From NCBI RefSeq assembly GCF_006715085.1, contig NZ_VFMM01000004.1:496001-560000 (forward strand): a stretch of DNA of 64,000 nucleotides, in the 5' to 3' direction. Below the pieces are notes generated by a model, which saw only the letters and a list, made by a program, of their open reading frames with translations, ran no database searches and had not been told where the DNA came from. This stretch comes from Kribbella jejuensis. Lineage in GTDB: Bacteria > Actinomycetota > Actinomycetes > Propionibacteriales > Kribbellaceae. Shown one piece after another: positions 35,209 through 44,284 of this stretch (position 1 is its first letter; each line of letters begins with the position of its first letter). The position numbers and the translations under genes are program-made.

Positions 35209-36918
35209 TTGAGGAAGTTGTGGTCGGTGGCGCTCGGTGCCGGAGCGCTGACGGTTGTCGCCGTTGCTGTGCCGGTGATCGCCAACGAGAACAAGGCAAC
35301 GACGACGGCGAAGTTCCAGGAGTCGGAGCAGGCAGCCGGCCGGGTGCTGCCTTCGCACCGCCCCGGCAAGTCGGGCTCGACGCCTGCGCCGCGTGCGACC
35401 AAGCCGACTGCCACCTCAACTGTGCCTACCCCGTCGACGAAGCCGGGTCCGACGCGGAAGCCGACGTCCTCGACCACCACCACGACGAAACCGGTCGAGC
35501 CCAAGCTCCCCAAGCCGCCGGCGGTCAGCTCCGACGAGGCCGGACCGGCCGTCGCCGGTCCGTGCAGCGGCGTGGTGATCAAGCCGGGCCAGGACGCGGC
35601 CTCGATCGTCAACTCCAAGCCGGCCGGTACGACGTTCTGCTTCGCCGCCGGTGTGCACCGGATCAGCTCGACGATCCGGCCGAAGGCGAACCAGGTCCTC
35701 GCGAGCGCGCAGCGCGCCGTACTGACCGGGTCCGTGCCGCTGAGCGGCTGGGTCCGCTCGGGGTCGGCGTGGGTGGCCCGCGGCGCGCTGCCGGCGGCGT
35801 ACGGCAAGAGCGGTCAGTGCGAGGACGACAAGGCGAACATCTGCTACCTGCGCGAGCAGCTGTTCCTGGACGGCACGCACCTGACGCGGGTCGCGAGCGC
35901 CTCGGCCGTGAAGGCGGGGACGTTCTACGCCGACTACGCAGCGAACGCGATCTATCTCGGCAGCAACCCTGTCGGGCACGACGTCGAGATGTCGAAGACC
36001 GCGACCGCGATCGAGTCGAACGCTTCCGGTGTGGTCGTCCGTGGTCTGACGATCCAGCACTTCGCCAGCGCGCCCCAGGCCGGGGCGCTCGTGTCCGGGC
36101 CGGGCTGGAAAGTGACGGCGAACGACGTCTCCTGGAACCACGCCGTCGGCGTGATGCTGGTCGATGCGGACAAGACGATCGTCGACAAGAACCTGATCCA
36201 CCACAACGGACAGCTCGGCCTCGGGCAGTACAGCTCGGCCGCGGCCGACGTGACCCGGAACGTGATCAGCTCGAACAACACCGACGGCTTCTGGATCGCC
36301 GACTGGGAGTCCGGCGGGATCAAGTCCACCCGCTCGTCCGGGACCGTGAGCGGCAACGTGATCAAGGCCAACAAGGGCATCGGGATGTGGGCCGACGTCG
36401 CCGACGACGGCCGGGTGATCGCCGGCAATCAGATCGTCGGCAACGCGGCCGACGGCATCCGGTACGAGATCAGCCGCAACGGCACCATCGAGGGCAACAC
36501 CGTGATGGGCAACGGGTTCGGCACCGGGCGTGGCTCGGGTACGTCGCTGTGGGACGGCGGCGGGATCAACGTGAACACCTCGACCGGTGTCACGATCAAG
36601 GACAACCGGGTCTCGGGCAACGTCAACGGCGTGACGATCCAGTCGCGGACCCGCGGCAGCGGCCCGTGGGGCACGTACCTGCTGCGCGACATCCAGGTCA
36701 GCGGCAACGTCATCGAGATGACGTCCGGCACCCAGGCGACCGGCATGGTCCAGAACTCCGGCGCCGAGGTGCCGGCCGGCGAGGTCGTGTTCAGCGGCAA
36801 CAAATACGTCCTCGACAGCCTCGGCACCCAGCGCTTCGCCCGCTTCGGCACCAAACTGACCGCGGCCGGCTGGCGCCAGGCCGGCCTCGACAAGATCAGC
36901 AGCTTCCTCGCCAACTGA
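35209..36918 (+). CDS. Secreted right-handed beta-helix protein, paralog 1 (linker-anchored)
   Basis: A 569-residue exported protein starting at TTG 35209, chosen because AGGAGA sits 6 bases upstream and the product then begins with a clear signal peptide (MRKLWSVALGAGALTVVAVAV). A Pro/Thr/Lys-rich flexible linker follows at about 45-115. The rest is a parallel beta-helix with repeated N-G-I/V turns and family motifs shared with two other genes here: FCFAAGVHRI, GQCEDD.ANICYLREQ, NTDGFWIADWESGGIK, ADGIRYEIS and GFGTGRGSGTSLWDGGG. Such folds house polysaccharide lyases, hydrolases and epimerases, so a role in trimming or shaping the exopolysaccharide is likely but not shown. Confidence 0.82.
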   Translation: MRKLWSVALGAGALTVVAVAVPVIANENKATTTAKFQESEQAAGRVLPSHRPGKSGSTPAPRATKPTATSTVPTPSTKPGPTRKPTSSTTTTTKPVEPKLPKPPAVSSDEAGPAVAGPCSGVVIKPGQDAASIVNSKPAGTTFCFAAGVHRISSTIRPKANQVLASAQRAVLTGSVPLSGWVRSGSAWVARGALPAAYGKSGQCEDDKANICYLREQLFLDGTHLTRVASASAVKAGTFYADYAANAIYLGSNPVGHDVEMSKTATAIESNASGVVVRGLTIQHFASAPQAGALVSGPGWKVTANDVSWNHAVGVMLVDADKTIVDKNLIHHNGQLGLGQYSSAAADVTRNVISSNNTDGFWIADWESGGIKSTRSSGTVSGNVIKANKGIGMWADVADDGRVIAGNQIVGNAADGIRYEISRNGTIEGNTVMGNGFGTGRGSGTSLWDGGGINVNTSTGVTIKDNRVSGNVNGVTIQSRTRGSGPWGTYLLRDIQVSGNVIEMTSGTQATGMVQNSGAEVPAGEVVFSGNKYVLDSLGTQRFARFGTKLTAAGWRQAGLDKISSFLAN

Positions 36919-36981
36919 GCACTCGTCGCGAGGCTATCGCTTGCCTTTCGCAACATGTTTGTGCGCTACGTATTGCCATGA

Positions 36982-36994
36982 CTACGTGACGTAG
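36982..36994. promoter_or_regulatory. Palindrome upstream of beta-helix paralog 2
   Basis: CTACGTGACGTAG is a perfect 13-base palindrome. A further CTACGTA copy lies at 36966 and a CCTACG at about 37004. They flank a possible promoter with TTGCCA (36973) and TAACCT (36998). A regulator site is plausible; none is identified. Confidence 0.3.
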
Positions 36995-37065
36995 GGGTAA
37001 CCTGCCTACGAAGCCGCGCCATGGGGGGTGCGCTCAGGGCTACCTGTGCCACCGGAGGCTCCGCT

Positions 37066-38655
37066 ATGAAGAAGGCAGTTCTGGCAGTTGTTGTCGTCGG
37101 CACCAGTCTGGTTGCTGTCGGCCCATTACCCGCGAACAGCGCACCGCCTGACGACGAGCCGCAGGTGGTGACCACGCCCCCACGGGACGGGTCCTTTCGG
37201 ACCGGACCGGCGGTGGCGCCGTCGTGCACCGGGGTCACGATCGGTACGGACGACGATGCCGCCGCGATCGTCGACCAGGCGCCGGCCGGTACGACGTTCT
37301 GCTTCACTGCCGGCCTGCACCGGATCAGCAAACCGATCCAGCCGAAGGCGAATCAGGTGCTCGCCAGCGACCGCGGCGCCGTGCTCACCGGCTCCGTCCC
37401 CCTCACCCGCTGGTCACCCTCGAACACCACCTCCCCGGCCGGCGTGAACCGTGCTTGGGTGACCACCGGGGTGCTGCCGCCGGCGTACCCGCGGACCGGG
37501 CAGTGCGAGGACAACCAGGCGAACATCTGCTACCTCCGCGAGCAGGTGTTCCGCGACGACACGCACCTGACCCGGGTGGCATCCCGCGAGAAGGTTGCCC
37601 CCGGCACCTTCTACGCGGACTACGCGGCGAACGCGGTCTACCTCGGCGACTCGCCGTACGGGCATGCGATCGAGATGTCCAGTACGCCGACCGCGATCGA
37701 GCCGGGTGGCAACAACGTGATCGTCCGCGGGTTGACGATCGAACACTTCGCCACTCCCCCGCAGGGCGGCGCGATCGTGCTCGGGCTGGGCTGGCACGTA
37801 TACGGGAACGACATCGGCTGGAACCACGCCGTCGGAGCGATGCTGATCAACGCCGACAGCGCCGTCCTGGAGCGGAACCGGATCCACGACAACGGGCAGC
37901 TCGGCGTCGGCCAGTACAGCACGCTGAAGGGCACGATCACCGCCAACGAGGTGAGCGGCAACAACACCGACGGATTCTGGATCGCGGACTGGGAGTCCGG
38001 CGGGATCAAGACCACCTGGTCGAGCGGCGGTTCGGTGAGCGGCAACCTGATCGAGGACAACCTCGGTGTCGGGCTGTGGAGCGACGCGTACGACGACAGC
38101 CGTACGTTCGCCAACAACCAGATCGCCGACAACGCCGCGGACGGGATCCGCTACGAGATCGGCCGCAACGGTGTGATCGAGGACAACGTGATCAGCGGCA
38201 ACGGGTTCGGCACCGGCCGCGGTTCCGGTACGTCGCTGTGGGACGGCGGCGGGATCAACGTGAACACGTCGTCGAACGTGCAGGTCCGCGACAACATCGT
38301 CGCGAACAACGTGAACGGGATCGCGATCCAGTCCCGGACCCGCGGCTCCGGACCGTGGGGGACCAACGTGCTCCGCGACATCGTGGTCTCCGGCAACCGC
38401 GTGACCATGCGCGGCGGGACCACGGCGACCGGCATGGTGCAGAACGCCGGCGCGGTGATCCCGGCCGGCGAGGTCACGATGAACGACAACTCCTACATCC
38501 TGGACAGCCTCGGCGCCGAACGGTTCCAGAAGACCGGTGAGTGGTACACCGCCAAGCAATGGCAGAACACCGGCCAGGACACCACCAGCCTCTTCACCAT
38601 CGGCAAGGCAGTCCTGGACGCCACCGGCATCCTGACCGTCCTCCCGGCGAGCTAG
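37066..38655 (+). CDS. Secreted right-handed beta-helix protein, paralog 2
   Basis: A 529-residue exported protein with an ordinary signal peptide (MKKAVLAVVVVGTSLVAVG, cleavage near NSA) and no long linker. It repeats the family core in the same order as paralog 1: FCFTAGLHRI, GQCEDNQANICYLREQ, FYADYAANAVYLG, NTDGFWIADWESGGIK, ADGIRYEIG and the GRGSGTSLWDGGG loop. Conserved Asp/Glu and Trp residues in these motifs are candidate catalytic or substrate-binding groups. ATG 37066 has GGAGG 8 bases upstream. The stop overlaps the converging fructuronate reductase gene by 4 bases, which hints that its product could feed uronate catabolism. Confidence 0.82.
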   Translation: MKKAVLAVVVVGTSLVAVGPLPANSAPPDDEPQVVTTPPRDGSFRTGPAVAPSCTGVTIGTDDDAAAIVDQAPAGTTFCFTAGLHRISKPIQPKANQVLASDRGAVLTGSVPLTRWSPSNTTSPAGVNRAWVTTGVLPPAYPRTGQCEDNQANICYLREQVFRDDTHLTRVASREKVAPGTFYADYAANAVYLGDSPYGHAIEMSSTPTAIEPGGNNVIVRGLTIEHFATPPQGGAIVLGLGWHVYGNDIGWNHAVGAMLINADSAVLERNRIHDNGQLGVGQYSTLKGTITANEVSGNNTDGFWIADWESGGIKTTWSSGGSVSGNLIEDNLGVGLWSDAYDDSRTFANNQIADNAADGIRYEIGRNGVIEDNVISGNGFGTGRGSGTSLWDGGGINVNTSSNVQVRDNIVANNVNGIAIQSRTRGSGPWGTNVLRDIVVSGNRVTMRGGTTATGMVQNAGAVIPAGEVTMNDNSYILDSLGAERFQKTGEWYTAKQWQNTGQDTTSLFTIGKAVLDATGILTVLPAS

Positions 38656-40028
38656 CGCGTCAGAGCCGTTACGTGGTTGACGAGGAGGCCACGGAAGACG
38701 TCCGAGTCGCGGAGGTCGGGCGTGAAGATCGTGTCGACGGCCCGTAGGGCGTCGACCAGTTTGGCGGGGTCGGTGATACCACTCACGGCGGTCTGCAGGC
38801 GGGCGGCCTGGGGATCGTCCAGGTCCGGGGTGCGGAGCACGTAGACCATCCAGGCAGCGACGGCCAGGGAGATCACCTCGGGCTCGGCGCCGGTGGCCAG
38901 GCGGTCCCGGACGGTGCCGAGCATCCGGACCGGGAGTTTGACCGAGCCGTCCATCGCGACCTGGCGGGTGCGGTGTTTGAGGGCCGGGTTCTCGAAGCGT
39001 TCGAGGACGGTGGCGCCGTACGCCGTCAGGTCGAGGCCGTCGGGTGCGGTCAGGGTCGGGATGACGTCCTCGGTCATCAAGCGGCGCGCGAGGCCGCCCA
39101 GCTCGTCGTCGCGGACCGCCTCGGCGATCGTCTCGTAGCCGCGCAAGGCGCCGAGGTAGGCGAGCATCGAGTGGGTGGCGTTGAGCATCCGCAGCTTCGC
39201 CTGCTCCCACGGCGCGACGTCGGACGTGAGCACCGCGCCGCCCCGCTCCCACGCGGGCCGCGCACCGGCGAAGTCGTCCTCGATCACCCACTGCAGGAAC
39301 GGCTCCGCCACCACCACGGCCTCGTCCCGTACGCCGAGCATCCGGGCGGCGTCGTCGCGGTCTGCCTCGGTCGTCGCCGGGACGATGCGGTCCACCATGC
39401 CGGCCGGGAACCGCGTACCGTCGAACGCAGGCGGGACTTTGCCGAGCGCCTCGATGTAGTCGGTCATCAGCCTGCGCAGGAACGGGCCGTTGGCGACCAG
39501 ATTGTCGCAGGACAGGATCGTCAGCGGCTCGTCCCGCCGGGCGATCGCGGCCGCCAGCTGGCCGATCACCGTGCGCGGCGGGCGGCCGGTCAGGTCGGCC
39601 TGGATCTCCGGGTCGTCCAGGTTGAGCCCATCGCCCGCCGCCCGGTACCCCTTCTCGGTCACGGTCAGCGTCACCACCGAGACCGCCGGGTCCGCGATCC
39701 GCGCGACCACCGCTTCGGGGTCCTCGGGCGCCGTGAGAACGTCGCGGACGCTGCCGATCACCTGGATCGACGGCTCGCCGAGGCCGCGTTCGAGGACGGA
39801 GTACAGGCCGTCCTGGGGCGCGAGCTGGTCGCGGACCGTGGTCGAGCGCTGGCTCACCCCGGTGATCCCCCAGCGGGTCTCGCCGGTCGCGACCGCCGCG
39901 CGTTCGGTGACGACGGCCTGGTGGGCGCGGTGGAACGCGCCGATCCCGAGGTGCACGATGCCGACCGACAACGCGTTCGGGTCGACCGCCGGGGCGAGGG
40001 GCAGGTTGGTGAGGCTCAGCCTGTTCAA
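38652..40028 (-). CDS. Mannitol dehydrogenase-family oxidoreductase (fructuronate reductase type)
   Basis: A 458-residue polyol-specific long-chain dehydrogenase that interconverts a keto-hexose(uronate) and its polyol or aldonate with NAD(H). The N-terminal Rossmann half has VHLGIGAFHRAHQA, and the catalytic K-x4-N-x2-H motif is present in AKLRMLNATHSML. Being next to uxaC under the same LacI regulator, reduction of D-fructuronate to D-mannonate (UxuB role) is the best guess; mannitol 2-dehydrogenase is the alternative. It starts at TTG 40028 in a TTGA overlap with the LacI stop, so the regulator and enzyme share a transcript. Confidence 0.85.
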   Translation of the reverse strand: MNRLSLTNLPLAPAVDPNALSVGIVHLGIGAFHRAHQAVVTERAAVATGETRWGITGVSQRSTTVRDQLAPQDGLYSVLERGLGEPSIQVIGSVRDVLTAPEDPEAVVARIADPAVSVVTLTVTEKGYRAAGDGLNLDDPEIQADLTGRPPRTVIGQLAAAIARRDEPLTILSCDNLVANGPFLRRLMTDYIEALGKVPPAFDGTRFPAGMVDRIVPATTEADRDDAARMLGVRDEAVVVAEPFLQWVIEDDFAGARPAWERGGAVLTSDVAPWEQAKLRMLNATHSMLAYLGALRGYETIAEAVRDDELGGLARRLMTEDVIPTLTAPDGLDLTAYGATVLERFENPALKHRTRQVAMDGSVKLPVRMLGTVRDRLATGAEPEVISLAVAAWMVYVLRTPDLDDPQAARLQTAVSGITDPAKLVDALRAVDTIFTPDLRDSDVFRGLLVNHVTALTR

Positions 40029-41053
40029 GCGGAACTACCTTTCGATCCGTGGGTTCTTCCGTCACCCGGGTCACGAGCCGGTCCGGTCGAGTCCCGGACG
40101 ATCAGTTCCCCGTGCAGGTCCCGGTGTGCCGCAAAGGCGGCTGACGGGTCGTCGAGCATCGCGAGCAACAGTTCGACCGCGAGCCGGCCGGCCTCCTGCG
40201 TCGGCAGCCGGACCGTGGTCAGCGCCGGCCGGGCCATTCCCGACATCGCAATGTCGTCGACGCCGACGACGCTCAGGTCGCCGGGCACCGAGATGCCGCG
40301 GCTGTGCAGCCGGGCCAGCAAGCCGACCGCGACCAGGTCGTTGTACGCGACCACCGCGGTGGCACCCGTCGCGACCACCTGGTCCGCGGCCGCCATACCG
40401 CCCTCGTAGGTCGGGGCGAAGTTGCCGACCGGCACGAGCTGGGCGCCGAGCGCCTCGGCGGCGTTCCGGAGACCGAGGCCGCGGTGCTGCGTGGACCACG
40501 ACGACGCCGGTCCGCCCACCCAGGCGATCCGACGGTGGCCGAGGGCAACAAGATGGGCGACGGACTGACGCATGCCGTCCTCGTTGTCGAAGTTGATCCC
40601 CGGCAGGCCCTCGGCGGCGCGGTTGACCAGCACCACGGTGGTCTCCTGGGCGATCGCCGCAAGCTCGGCGTCACCGGCACGCGGCGAGCACAGGACGACG
40701 CCGTCGACCTGCTTGGCCAGCGCCCGGACCAGCCCGGCCTCGACGCCCGGGTCCTCGTCGGTGTCCGCCACGAAGACCGCGACATCGTGGCGACGGGCGC
40801 GGGCCTGCACGCCCTTGGTCAGGCCGGCGAAGAACGGGTTGGCCAGATCCGGCACGACCAGTCCGATGGTCCCGGTCCGGCCGGTGATCAGCCCGCGCGC
40901 GGCGCGGTTCGGCTCGTACCCGAGCTGTTCGACGGCGGCCGCCACCCGGGCGCGGGTCGTCGCGTTCACCATCCCCGGCAGCGAGAGCGCCCGCGACACG
41001 GTCGACGGCGAGACGCCGGCCAACCGCGCCACATCCCGAATCGTCGCCGCCAC
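40025..41053 (-). CDS. LacI family regulator of uronate genes
   Basis: A 342-residue repressor. Residues 1-55 form the LacI helix-turn-helix and hinge (TIRDVARLAGVSPSTVSRAL), followed by a periplasmic-binding-protein-like sensor ending in DDIAMSGMARPALTTVRLP. GTG 41053 is preferred since GGGAGG lies 5 bases upstream and the product then begins MAATIRDVA. It is divergent from uxaC; two CTGCAA-N4-TTGCAG operators in the 182-base gap are its probable sites. The inducer is probably a hexuronate or an intermediate of its breakdown. Confidence 0.9.
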   Translation of the reverse strand: MAATIRDVARLAGVSPSTVSRALSLPGMVNATTRARVAAAVEQLGYEPNRAARGLITGRTGTIGLVVPDLANPFFAGLTKGVQARARRHDVAVFVADTDEDPGVEAGLVRALAKQVDGVVLCSPRAGDAELAAIAQETTVVLVNRAAEGLPGINFDNEDGMRQSVAHLVALGHRRIAWVGGPASSWSTQHRGLGLRNAAEALGAQLVPVGNFAPTYEGGMAAADQVVATGATAVVAYNDLVAVGLLARLHSRGISVPGDLSVVGVDDIAMSGMARPALTTVRLPTQEAGRLAVELLLAMLDDPSAAFAAHRDLHGELIVRDSTGPARDPGDGRTHGSKGSSA

Positions 41054-41131
41054 GCTCACCTCCCGCACCAAGCACCGACCCCGCTCCCCTCCGTCCCGGG
41101 CGAAGCGAGGGTGAGGGTGAGCGGATCGAGT

Positions 41132-41203
41132 CTGCAATCGGTTGCAGCTTGTGTCAAGGACCGGGGTATTGTGCGGGCAGGCATGGACTGCAATCCTTTG
41201 CAG
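41132..41203. promoter_or_regulatory. Paired LacI-type operators between LacI and uxaC
   Basis: CTGCAATCGGTTGCAG (41132-41147) and CTGCAATCCTTTGCAG (41188-41203) are two copies of the palindrome CTGCAA-N4-TTGCAG, 56 bases centre to centre. They bracket a TATTGT -10-like element (41167). The spacing suits cooperative binding or looping by the adjacent LacI protein. Confidence 0.7.
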
Positions 41204-41235
41204 TGCTGTTTCACCAACCGCTCATCGGAGGACAG

Positions 41236-42648
41236 ATGCCGAAGGCTTTGCAGCCCCATCCGGACCGAGCCCTGCCGGCCGGCCCGGCCCGTGACGTCGC
41301 ACGCCGGATCCACGCCTCGACGAAGGACCTGCCGCTGCTCTGCCTGCACGGACACGTCGACATCGGGCTGTTCGCCACCGACGCACCGTTCGGCAACCCG
41401 GCCGACCTGCTCGTCGTCCCGGACCACTACGTGACCCGGATGCTGATCTCCCAGGGCGTCTCCCCTGACAAGCTGGGCCTTCCCCGCCGTCACGGTGAGC
41501 AGACCGCCCAGGCACAGCCGCGGGAGGTCTGGCGGGAGTTCTGCGCCAACTGGCACCTGTTCCTCGGTACGCCGAGCCGGTACTGGCTGGAGCACGAGTT
41601 CGCCGAGGTTCTCGGACTCGACGTCCACCCGTCCGCGGAGACCGCCGACGACCTGTACGACCGGATCATGGCCCGGATCGCCGAGCCCGGCTTCCGCCCG
41701 CGCGCGCTGCTCGACCGGTTCAACATCGAGCTGATCTCCACCACCGACGCGGCCACCGACGACCTCGCGCAGCACGCGAGCCTCGACCAGGAGCTGCCCG
41801 GCCGCGTGGTCCCGACGTTCCGCCCCGACGCTGTGGCCCACGTCGACCGGGACGGCTGGCCCGGCCTGATCGCGCAGCTCGGCAAGCTGGCCGACGTCGA
41901 CACCACGACGTACGACGGCTTCCTGCAGGCACTGCGGCAACGCCGGCGGGCCTTCATCGCGGCCGGCGCGCGGGCCACCGATCACGGTCACCTGAGCGCG
42001 GCCGCCGTACCGCTGACCGACGCCGAGGCGGCCCGGATCTACGCGGGCGCGCTCAAGGGCGACGTCACGGCGCAGGACGCCCAGGCGTTCGCCGGGCACA
42101 TGCTGTACCAGTTCGCGGTGATGTCGGCCGAGGACGGGTTGGTCATGCAGCTGCACCCCGGCGTACTGCGCGACCACGACCCGGCGATCTTCGCGACGTA
42201 CGGGCCGGACCAGGGCCACGACATCCCGGTGGCGGCCGAGTTCACCCGCTCGCTGCGACCGTTGCTCGAGCGGTTCGGGCACGCCGAGGGCTTCCGGCTC
42301 GTGCTGTTCACCGTCGACGAGACCGTGTACAGCAGGGAGCTCGCGCCGCTCGCGGGCGTCTACCCGGCCGTACGGCTCGGGGCGCCGTGGTGGTTCCTGG
42401 ACAGCCCGGACGGGATGCGCCGGTTCCGCGAGCTGGTCACCGAGACGGCCGGCTTCTACAACATGTCGGGCTTCGTCGACGACACCCGCGCGTACCTGTC
42501 GATCCCGGCCCGGCACGACCTGGCCCGCCGGATCGACGCCGGGTACCTGGCCAACCTCGTCGTCCAACACCGTCTGGACGAGGACGACGCGCTGCAGGTC
42601 GCGAAGGCCCTCGCGTACGACCTCGCGAAGGACACGTACCTCTCCTGA
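41236..42648 (+). CDS. uxaC: Glucuronate isomerase
   Basis: A 470-residue UxaC-family enzyme, the usual length, converting D-glucuronate to D-fructuronate (or galacturonate to tagaturonate). CLHGHVDI near 35 is the metal-binding motif at the start of the barrel, and EFCANWHLFLGTPSRYWLEHEF, LISTTDAATDD and GAPWWFLDSPDGMRRFRE match the family. ATG 41236 has GGAGG 5 bases upstream; the frame is open further up but that would run through the operators. It is the first enzyme of the module whose second step is the reductase at 38652-40028. Confidence 0.9.
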   Translation: MPKALQPHPDRALPAGPARDVARRIHASTKDLPLLCLHGHVDIGLFATDAPFGNPADLLVVPDHYVTRMLISQGVSPDKLGLPRRHGEQTAQAQPREVWREFCANWHLFLGTPSRYWLEHEFAEVLGLDVHPSAETADDLYDRIMARIAEPGFRPRALLDRFNIELISTTDAATDDLAQHASLDQELPGRVVPTFRPDAVAHVDRDGWPGLIAQLGKLADVDTTTYDGFLQALRQRRRAFIAAGARATDHGHLSAAAVPLTDAEAARIYAGALKGDVTAQDAQAFAGHMLYQFAVMSAEDGLVMQLHPGVLRDHDPAIFATYGPDQGHDIPVAAEFTRSLRPLLERFGHAEGFRLVLFTVDETVYSRELAPLAGVYPAVRLGAPWWFLDSPDGMRRFRELVTETAGFYNMSGFVDDTRAYLSIPARHDLARRIDAGYLANLVVQHRLDEDDALQVAKALAYDLAKDTYLS

Positions 42649-42673
42649 CTGCCCGTGGGGGGCAGCGTCGCCG

Positions 42674-44137
42674 CTAGCGTCCCGGAACGTCCGGTGCCCG
42701 CGAGGTCCGGCCGTTGGCCGACCGGCCGCCCGGGCGGTCCGGGTCGGCCACCGCCGGCGCGGACGGCCGGAGCTCACCGGCAGCGGACGATCTGTCCACC
42801 GCATCGAGGGTGGAGAAGTACGCGTCGACCTCGGCGACGACCTGCGCGATCTTCTGCTCGCCACCGGCCTTCTCGGACAGCTGGGTGAAGGTACGAACGA
42901 TGTCCTCAGGCGCGGATCGGTACGACGTCCCGGGTCCCTGGTAGAAACCGCGACGAGCCATCGACGCCGTCAGGTCCGAGAGCTCGAGCGCGGACCCGGT
43001 CCGCTCGTTGACCACCCGGTAGTCGCTGCTGCCGACCCCGCCGTCGCGGAACGGCGACGGCTGCACGCCCATCGATCCGTTCGCCTCGATCCGGTAGCGA
43101 TGGTGATCGGGCCCGACGTACTGCTTGACGGCGAACCGGGCGGACGCCGTGGTCGCGTTCTCGACGGTCACCGCGAGCTCCTCGTGGGTCAGGCCGAGTC
43201 TGCGGACCACCTCGTTGTCGCGAGCCAGGGTCCGCAACAGGCTGTCCCGGGGGCCGAGGAATCCTTCCTGCGAACGATTGAAGTCCACCGGTTCCGAGGG
43301 CCGATCCGGATCGAACGGGCGCATCCAGGCCTCGAGTTCCCGGACCGGCCGGCCGTCGATCTCGGTCAGGCCGAGGATCCGCTCGGTCTCGTCGCCGGCT
43401 GCCGGGGCGTCGGGCAGCGTCACCTCGGGCAGGCCGAGTTCGGCACGCGTCGCGGGGCGCGTCATCTCGACGTCCAGGGGATGGGTGAAGGGCTGTTCCA
43501 GTGTGTAGGTCATCCACTCCCCACTCAGCCTGAGTGCCGGCTGCGGACCCCTGTACGTCTGCACCTGTACGGGTCCGACGACGCGGGAACGCCGGATCAC
43601 GTCATCGATCGCGGCGTTGCCGGTGGGAGTGTAGAAGCCGACCTCGCCGTCGCGCACGACCGCGGTGATCGTGCTGCCGAACCGGCTGTGCCGCCAGATG
43701 CCGTCGGAGACCTGCTCGAAGCCCGCGTCAGCCAGTCGAGAGCCGATCGGAAGCCTCGGCGACTCGGCGGCAAGGAGCTTCGACTTGACCGACTCCTCCC
43801 AGAGTCCGCCGCTGCTCCCCTCGCTCCAGTGCATGTCGTACGCCTTGTCGGCCGCCTGCCGATCCGGGTCGAACACCCGGTAGGCAAGCATCGGGCCGCG
43901 CTCACCAGGCTCGACGACCAGTGCGACCAGCCGCTCGGCCCGAAGGTCCACCCGCGGCGCATGCAGGTGCAGCCCGTCCGCGGCGGTCTCGATCAGGAAA
44001 CCCGCGCCCAGTGCGAGCTCCGGGCTGATCGCTTCGACCCCCCGAGCATCCCGCTTCGACCCAGCGCCAGACGTCGCGGCAGACGTTGTGGCAGCGGCGC
44101 CTCGACGTGACCGCCAGAACCCGGGTATGCGCACCAT
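42674..44137 (-). CDS. Hypothetical protein of unknown function
   Basis: A 487-residue hydrophilic protein that I do not recognise. It has no signal peptide or membrane helix. The N-terminus carries a short basic patch (GFWRSRR), followed by a low-complexity Ala/Thr/Ser stretch and a long globular region with several Trp/Tyr-rich segments (GLWEESVKSKLL, YRGPQPALRLSGEWMTYTLEQPF). The C-terminal 40 residues are Pro/Arg/Gly-rich and probably disordered. ATG 44137 was preferred to 44182 because the extra N-terminal residues look non-coding, but no good ribosome site supports either. It converges on uxaC and is divergent from beta-helix paralog 3. Codon use is normal for the window. Confidence 0.7.
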   Translation of the reverse strand: MVRIPGFWRSRRGAAATTSAATSGAGSKRDARGVEAISPELALGAGFLIETAADGLHLHAPRVDLRAERLVALVVEPGERGPMLAYRVFDPDRQAADKAYDMHWSEGSSGGLWEESVKSKLLAAESPRLPIGSRLADAGFEQVSDGIWRHSRFGSTITAVVRDGEVGFYTPTGNAAIDDVIRRSRVVGPVQVQTYRGPQPALRLSGEWMTYTLEQPFTHPLDVEMTRPATRAELGLPEVTLPDAPAAGDETERILGLTEIDGRPVRELEAWMRPFDPDRPSEPVDFNRSQEGFLGPRDSLLRTLARDNEVVRRLGLTHEELAVTVENATTASARFAVKQYVGPDHHRYRIEANGSMGVQPSPFRDGGVGSSDYRVVNERTGSALELSDLTASMARRGFYQGPGTSYRSAPEDIVRTFTQLSEKAGGEQKIAQVVAEVDAYFSTLDAVDRSSAAGELRPSAPAVADPDRPGGRSANGRTSRAPDVPGR

Positions 44138-44284
44138 TGATCGATCCGTCCTAGTACCTGCCCCCGCCGAAGAGCTCAGCACTCTACCGACTCCGGGGTC
44201 TCACGCCGCTGCTACTGCGACAAGGTAGGGTCCCCGGAGGTCCGGTTCGCCGAGCGTCCGGACATGCGCCTGGAAGGGACTGAG

